Of a DNA stretch of 39,553 nucleotides, positions 33,503-39,553 are shown piece by piece; within the stretch, counting starts at the first letter, position 1, and each line of letters begins with the position of its first letter. The notes under the pieces were generated by a model, which searched no databases, was not told where the DNA came from, and worked only from the letters and a program-made list of their open reading frames with translations. The DNA comes from Klebsormidium nitens (lineage: Eukaryota; Streptophyta; Klebsormidiophyceae; Klebsormidiales; Klebsormidiaceae), in the NCBI GenBank assembly GCA_000708835.1, contig DF237648.1, positions 1-39,553 on the forward strand, given 5' to 3'. The translations under genes and the position numbers were made by a program.

Positions 33503-36500
33503 ATGGCTTTTCCGCAGCTGTCTGCAGCCCCAGCTGTTGTGGCAGACACGCGGCCAACCTGGCGGTTCCAAATAAGCTTGGCAGAAGATGAAGCAACAGT
33601 GGTCTCCTTCAAGTAAGGACACACATGCTGCACACTTTGTTCAGGTCAACAGTCAGTGGCTAGGAATAGCCGGCAGGGCCTCAGTGACATTGGTTCTCCA
33701 AAGTGGTTGTCCACATGCCTGGTTGCTCTGGCTGCTGATATGGTGCTCAAGGTTATCCAAAGGCCCTCCCAATCTTGGTCCTTCAAAGGGTTTGAGGGAG
33801 TCAGGGTCAATGCAGCCACTCTGATGCTGGCCCTGCATGGCTCTGGGCTTGTAGCAACTCGCAGACATGTGACCTTTGATAAACCCTTGGTCATTGGAAC
33901 TAAAATTGGCTACATCTGCCCCTCATAGTAGCCTATGCTGGCAGTTGTTGGTGGTTATCAGGGGTGCACTGCTATGCTGCATCCCCTGCTTCCAGTCAGA
34001 CAGGAGGCTGTTTCCCAAGTTCTGATGCTGTATGCCAAGATGTGGCAAAGTGTTCCCATTGCACTTCCTTTTTGGTTGGTTGCTTGGAGGAGCGACGGTC
34101 CAATTGTTGTGATCAAGCCCCACTTGGATTTCAGCAGTCAAGGCTGGAGTCAGAGGGTTTCCCCCATTTCGTGGCCTAGAATGTTTGCCGTCTGGTTGCA
34201 GAAAGCTGGTGCGGGAGGCTGAGCGCTCCGCGCAGGCGCAGAATGGGCCCCCCCAGGGACCGGCGCCCCTCCTCCCTGGAGGCCCAACTATTGAGGCCAG
34301 TGATGGACCAGCTTCGGTGAGCGCAAGTGTCCCGCCTGGGCCTGCGTTCAAGGGGCCCCATCAAAGTCCCGCGGTGTCACTTACTCTGGTGGCCCCTCTT
34401 GAAGCACGTTTAGGGCAGCTTGAGTGGAAATTTGTTTTCTTCACGTGTCGGAGCGCTCATTCTGATCCTCGCTTCATGTGCAGCCTCCCCACCCGACCCC
34501 TCCTGGCTTGGGGGGAGACCTTGCAGCGGACGGGCTGCCGCCCCCCGCCAATCGCTTCAGCTCCGTCATTGAGAGGATTGAACGACTGTACACAGTAAGC
34601 TGAACAAGCCCCCCTCTCGGCCTCAGAAGCAAGCATGAAAGGACACCAGATCATGGTGGTGGCAGTCAGGGCATTGGGCTGCAAGGAAAGGCGGGCTGGC
34701 TCGTACGCTCGACACTTGATGAGCAAAACGACATTGTGTTCGTCTAAACCTGGGCAGAGGCGTGAATCCCAACTAGTTTGGACACTGTTGTGGTACTCGT
34801 TGAGATTCTTTACATCTGAAAGCAACCTGCTGATGCTTCTTCCATGTTTCAGCCCTTTTTGGCACCCACACTGACTTGAATTCATTGCCCAAATGCACTT
34901 CCATCGAGGAGCTCTCTGGTGTGCCACTTTGGCGAGATAGAGGACGTCACGCTCTTGCCTGCGCTTGTGCGTGGCAGGGGCACCAGAGCGACGAGGAGGA
35001 GGACACGCGCCAGCCGGCGGGGGCAGCCCCGGAGGAGGCCACCCCGCGCCACAGGAACAGGGAGGACGACTTCTACGACACCGATGACTCGTTCATTGAC
35101 GATGACGACCTGGTGAGAGAGTTGCGACCACCCGGCAGGATGATGGCGGCACCCCCTCTTGGAAAGGGGAGATCTGCACCAAAGACTGGGGAGTGGTCCG
35201 TGACCCACAGGAACAGCATTCTTGATCATGTTGCTCTCTGCTCGGGGTTAAGAGTGTGCCAGGCGTTTGCTGAGCGGAGTGCTGTTGTCGCACATGAGAG
35301 TAGACATGGGAAGTTTTTGTTTGGTGCGTGCAGGACGCCTACTTCTCAGACCAGGGTGAGCCGGAGCACCAGGGCTTTGTGGTTACCAAGGGGGCAGTCA
35401 AGCCCAGGTGAGCCACAGGAAAATGATGAGACAGGCGCGCTGGGCAAGGAGCAGAAGCAGTGTTTAGCAGATTGCTGTATTGTGGGAAGGGTTTTCAGTG
35501 CCAGAGGGGATCAACATGCGTCTGGCCCAAGCCATCTGGCCTCTTGTTATAGGTTATGCTCTCTGCCCTCATAGGGGGTATGGTATGTGGAGTAAGCACA
35601 TAAAGGGTTGTGATGGCTGTGCAAGCATCTGTAAATGGTTAAGTATGATGCAAGGGATGTGCTGGTCAGCGCTCTTCCAGTTGCTCCCTGGAACTCGAGG
35701 CGGCACACCAATTTTCCACGTCCAAGAAACAAAGTGGAGCATTCCGGATGAATTTTTATGTGCTGTTCAGGGCTCCACGCGTTGAGGGGGACGGAGCTGG
35801 GGTTACCAAGAGGAAGAAAAAGCGACCACGGGTGGAGGCAGCAGAGGGGAAGGAGACGGACAATGGGAAGAAGGTGGCTCAAAAGAAGGAGACAGGGGCA
35901 GTTGGGGACAAGGGCAAGCCAGCCAAGAAGACAAAAGTCAAGGAGGGTGGCAAAAAGCTTGGGGTAGCGGATGCAGCCAAGGCAAAGAAGGACAAGAAAG
36001 CCGATGAAAATGGGGCTAAGGCCGTTAAGAAGCCTGCCAAGAAGGACGGCCACAAGGTGGGGGTCTCGACAGATGAGGATGCAGCGTTGGCGCTGCCCGC
36101 AGTGATTGCAACTCCTGCCAAAGCGGTGCAGGCATTGGGGGGCCTGCCGCTAGCAGAGGAGAGCAAGGGTCCTGCCAAGAGTGAGGGCACGGAAGCAGGA
36201 GGGGCTGGGGGGGCCAGCAAGAAGGCGGGGAAGAAGACGCTGCTGGCGGACAAGGTGCAGCGGGCGCTGCAGGTGAGCAAGGACAGGGAGGATGCGCAGG
36301 CCGCCGCCAAGCGGGAAGCAGACGCCAAGCGGGCCAGCAAGAAGGGCGAGGGCAAGAAGCGGAAGAAGGAGGGGGACGTTAGCGTGGGTCCAGGGGAAGG
36401 GTCACGCGCGGCGCGGACGGAGGTGGCAGGGAGCATCCTGTCGGCCACAGTGTCGGGGGTGCCCATTGGGCTGCTGAATGCGGAGGTGAGCAACGCGCGC

Positions 36501-38272
36501 ACGCTGGGCAGCAGGCCCGAGTCCAAGAAGCGGGCGCGCGCAGAGGAGGATAGCGGCACTGAGACAGAGGAGACGGCGCCCGCCAAGAAGGTGAAGCGGG
36601 AGGCGGGCGAGGAGGGGGCCGACGACACGCGCTCCGCCAAGCCGCGCAAACCGCGCGCAACAGACCACGAGCGGCTAGAGTCCGCAATTGCGGAGCTGGC
36701 CAGCAGCGTGGCGGAGCTGTGCCCCCCCGTCAGCGGCGAAGAGGTGGATGGCGATGGGGCAGGCGACGAGGGCGACGAGGGGAGCAAGAAGAGGCGGCTG
36801 CCGGGGCCCACCCAGGCGGCGCTGTCCAAGGTGGCCCGAGTGGCAGGCATGAGGAAGGTGAGTGAGCGCGAGGGGGCTCAAAATTGCAGGCCCAACGCAG
36901 GTGCGTGGGGTCGGTGGCACTTTGTCACCTGTGAGCAGACGCGAGTGGAGCACAAACTCCTCCGACTTCCCCAGATTTTCTTGGTTCCCTTGGACTGGCT
37001 CGCTAGCCTGGTACGTCGGAGAATCAGGGTCGTTTCAGCTCGTACGCAGCGTTGCCTCGCTCACAAACCTCAGCCTGACTTCCTTCTCGGGTGCATGTAT
37101 TGCGTGCAGGGCCTGATTCCCGCTGAGCTGTTTCCGCGATTGCTGCCCATCGTGGGGCACGTGCTCAAGGATAACAGCCTCAAGGTCAACCTGAAGCGGG
37201 CGCTTGCGAAAGCCTTGGAGACCAAGAAAGGGGGGGCGACGACTCCCAAGAAAGACACCTCCAGGAAGTCAAACGGCGGGACGCCAAGGAAGAAAGAGGA
37301 GGGGGCCAAGAAGCGAGGGCAGCCGCGCGAGAGTGCGGAAGAGCCAGGCGCGGCCAGCCCGGCAGGGCACCACGTGGGTAGCCGGCACGCCCTGGCGGGG
37401 GAGAATGGGGCGCCGCCCACTGATGCACAGTGCGCCCAGCGCATGGCTGAGGCGCGGGCAGCCCTGGAGGAGCTGATCAGCGCGCGCATGGAGGCGGCCA
37501 CCGAGGCGCAGCGGGGCGGTGAAGCGGGTCCGAGTGGTAGTGGCAGCGGCGAGCCTATGGAAGCGGGCTTCGCGTGGGACCACCCGACAGAAAACGCGCT
37601 GCTGGCAGTGTCGCGCGTGTCGCGGGAGGGAGCGGGCGAACAAAACGGGCAGGTGGCACGCCAGCTGTACAAGGACCTCGCACAGCTCTGGCCGCCAGGC
37701 TGCATGGTGAGCGGGCCGCAAACTGTTGCGTACTCCAGGGACGGAACAGCAGGACGTGGCTGGTAGCGGGGCTGTTCTGCACTTTCAAACAACTCTACTG
37801 CATCAATCATTGAGTGGCTGTGCCAGGTTGCTGCCCGTGTGCTCTGCCCCGCTTCCCGTTTCTTGGTGTGTGTACTGATCCTGGCGGGGTGGCGTGCTGT
37901 GCGCAGGACGTGGCAGGTTTGCAGAAGGCCATCCGGCGTGCCAAGGCGCGCGCGGATAGGAAGGGCGGCGACGAAGCGGTGGGGGCCAGCGCAGAGAAGC
38001 AGGGACAGGAGGAGGCGCCGAAGGGGGGAAAGAAGCGGAAAGCGAAAGCGGCGGGGACGGAAGGAGGAAAAGCGGGCCAAGCGCAGGACAAAGGGGGCGG
38101 AGACAGCCCGGCGAAAGGACCCGCGGGAGAGAGGCCAGGCCCGACAGCCGCGGCTGAGGGCCAGGGCGAGCCGCGGCCTGTAGCGGAGGCCGAGGCGGCG
38201 CACTCATTACCCAGCGTGTTCAAGCAATTCCAAGGAAGCCCGCAGGCGCTGCCCTCAGTAGTGCAGTCATAA
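33503..38272 (+). CDS. Ubinuclein-like subunit of the HIRA histone chaperone complex
   Basis: Exons: 33503-33612, 34203-34299 (donor uncertain), 34484-34594, 34978-35112, 35334-35407, 35771-36857, 37110-37706, 37907-38272 (stop TAA), about 858 residues. Ubinuclein works with HIRA and CABIN1 in replication-independent H3.3-H4 deposition in the nucleus. The N-terminal RFQISLAEDEATVVSFKKL matches the plant ubinuclein start. NRFSSVIERIERLYT follows, then the Hpc2-related domain, with FYDTDDSFIDDDDL spliced to DAYFSDQGEPEHQGFVVTKG. Residues about 177-420 are a Lys/Glu/Ala-rich disordered linker with nuclear-localisation-like runs. The conserved middle domain includes LPGPTQAALSKVARVAGMRK, LFPRLLPIVGHVLKDNSLK, LYKDLAQLWPPGCM and GLQKAIRRAKARADRK. 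The tail is again low complexity. The ATG at 33503 is in frame with the first block. Confidence 0.88.
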
Positions 38273-38775
38273 CGGCGTGCTGCCTCCTCTTTCTGCTAGA
38301 TAGTACTAGTCGATCGGGCTTGCATCGGGGCAGGCAAGTCCCAGGCTGTAGCCGACCAAATACATTTGGTTAAGGTGATATGCGCGGTCCCTACAGCAGC
38401 GGCCCAACGCCATTTGGCAACTGTAGGATCGCTCCCTCAGCAAAGAGCATTGTCATTTCAAGGGTCAGCTTGCTTCTGCTTCTGATGGCCGAAACATCAC
38501 CGCTGCTCTCTGTACTCATTAAACAGCCTCCAATGCATGTTGCGCCCTGGCATATGTGTCACGTTCTGTAAGGTGTCAGCCAATGCCATGCATGCTAGGT
38601 TGTCAGTCTTACGATGCATTCTCTTCCTTCAATTATTACGTGGCGCGGAGGCGCGGAGGCTGAGGTACGTCGCTAGACGTCTCGAATTTTCGGTCACGTG
38701 CGTATTGCGCGGTAAGGCACGCGTCCAGGCCGGCCGGCTGCCATGTGCGGGGGTCGAAAATTTTGAACGCACGCG

Positions 38776-39178
38776 ATGATGGATTCAATATATATTGAAT
38801 ATGCAAATGCTCATAGCGCTGGCCGGCATGCACGACTGACGCACAGGTACTATTGAATGGCTTGCCTAGCTCTAGAGAGCCAAAAACGCTGACTCTTGTG
38901 GAGCGCGGACGTTTTCAATCGGATACTTAAACGGTATTGTACTATACTATATAGCTGCATGCAATATACTAGGTGTGCGCCCGCGGCCGGCCCGGCAGAG
39001 CTATTTAATATAACTTACACTAAACTGAGAATGATAGATCGCCGCGTATAAGCTACAGCTATAGAGTATACAGATCGATGCATATACCTGATCATGCATT
39101 TGCATATAATGATGCGCGCGCCTCGCGCGTGGTGCAGCTTAGTAGGCGCCATGCTTTACTATAAGTTGAATCCATCAT
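38776..39178. repeat. Possible fold-back element with short terminal inverted repeats
   Basis: The word atgatggattcaa at 38776-38788 recurs inverted as ttgaatccatcat at 39166-39178, giving 13 perfect bases about 400 bp apart. The intervening DNA is AT-rich and non-coding. A degraded MITE is possible, but 13 bases in AT-rich DNA is weak evidence. Confidence 0.25.
38783..38800. other. Perfect 18-bp palindrome
   Basis: The sequence attcaatatatattgaat equals its own reverse complement. It overlaps the left arm of the possible fold-back element. It could be a cruciform-prone site or a dimeric protein-binding site. Confidence 0.6.
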
Positions 39179-39553
39179 TATCGTTCCCGGGCATGCATGA
39201 ATTACCGTTTAGACTTTTAGCAGCGGCCGCAGCGCGCATGCAGCATCGATGCTGTAAGCGGATCCACACGACCAATATGATGTACTGACGCAGCTCAATA
39301 AGTTCTGGCGTGCAGCAACCCGGCGCTCGAATTGGCGCATGGCGCCAACAAGCACATCGGCGATCACAGCACAGCGCCGTGGCATGGTGCCGCGGCTAGC
39401 TACAGGCTAGCAGGCCGCCACGGCGCAATTGATGTAGTCGCATTGGCACGTGGCAACAGTCGAAGTAATGTTCGATAATTATTATCATTGGACATGTCGA
39501 CAGTAGTATAAGTAGAGCTACTAGATAAGCATGTCTCTCGCATGACCAGGATT

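Larger units (their letters stand above)
38273..39553. other. Intergenic region downstream of ubinuclein
   Basis: The first 300 bases or so should be 3' UTR; a TGTAA motif occurs near 38567. From about 38700 the DNA becomes AT-rich with many short palindromes, including a perfect 18-bp one at 38783-38800. A 13-bp inverted pair flanks about 390 bp. Short open frames have no support and no RNA gene was recognised. Confidence 0.5.

Noticed and set aside
35879-36850. 323-residue open frame antisense to ubinuclein
   Set aside because: It is a mirror of the Lys/Ala/Glu-rich coding frame; its Ser/Pro/Leu-rich composition is what the reverse of that sequence yields.
37070-38203. 377-residue minus-strand open frame
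   Set aside because: It crosses two ubinuclein exons and an intron antisense; low-complexity Arg/Pro/Leu content marks it as a shadow of GC-rich coding sequence.

Overview
The window is nuclear DNA of a eukaryotic green-lineage organism. Genes are split by many GT-AG introns of roughly 60-850 bp, plus two probable GC-AG introns. Exons are GC-rich and the spacers are AT-rich. The gene content (mitochondrial glycine decarboxylase P-protein, a plant-type ubinuclein, a hexose-6-phosphate epimerase and TPD1-like domains) fits a plant or streptophyte alga. A Klebsormidium-like charophyte is my best guess, but this is inference and not proven by the sequence. Exon chains below were built by hand from splice signals and phase arithmetic.

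Layout. (1) 1-567, minus: partial exons of an unrecognised gene running off the left edge. (2) 870-1132: a MITE-like inverted-repeat element. (3) 1328-6258, plus: a right-handed beta-helix protein whose C-terminus carries two tandem TPD1-like domains and a transmembrane anchor; the first exon was not found. (4) 6259-7869: AT-rich intergenic DNA. (5) 7870-14207, minus, and 14787-20296, plus: two divergent multi-exon genes of families I cannot name, about 645 and 475 residues, separated by a short shared promoter region. (6) 20297-21713: AT-rich intergenic DNA. (7) 21714-24527, minus: complete glucose-6-phosphate 1-epimerase-like gene, 7 exons, 290 aa. (8) 25920-32189, minus: complete glycine decarboxylase P-protein, 13 exons, 1055 aa. 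(9) 33503-38272, plus: ubinuclein/HIRA-complex homologue, 8 exons, about 858 aa, divergent from the P-protein gene. (10) 38273-39553: AT-rich intergenic DNA.

How they work together. The P-protein acts in photorespiratory and C1 metabolism, the epimerase in sugar-phosphate metabolism, ubinuclein in histone H3.3 deposition, and the beta-helix protein probably at the cell surface or endomembrane. I see no shared pathway among these. The exception is the divergent unknown pair at 7870-20296, whose head-to-head arrangement suggests co-expression; it is the best candidate for an undescribed system here. Introns longer than 300 bp were scanned and hold nothing I can support beyond the small repeats listed.
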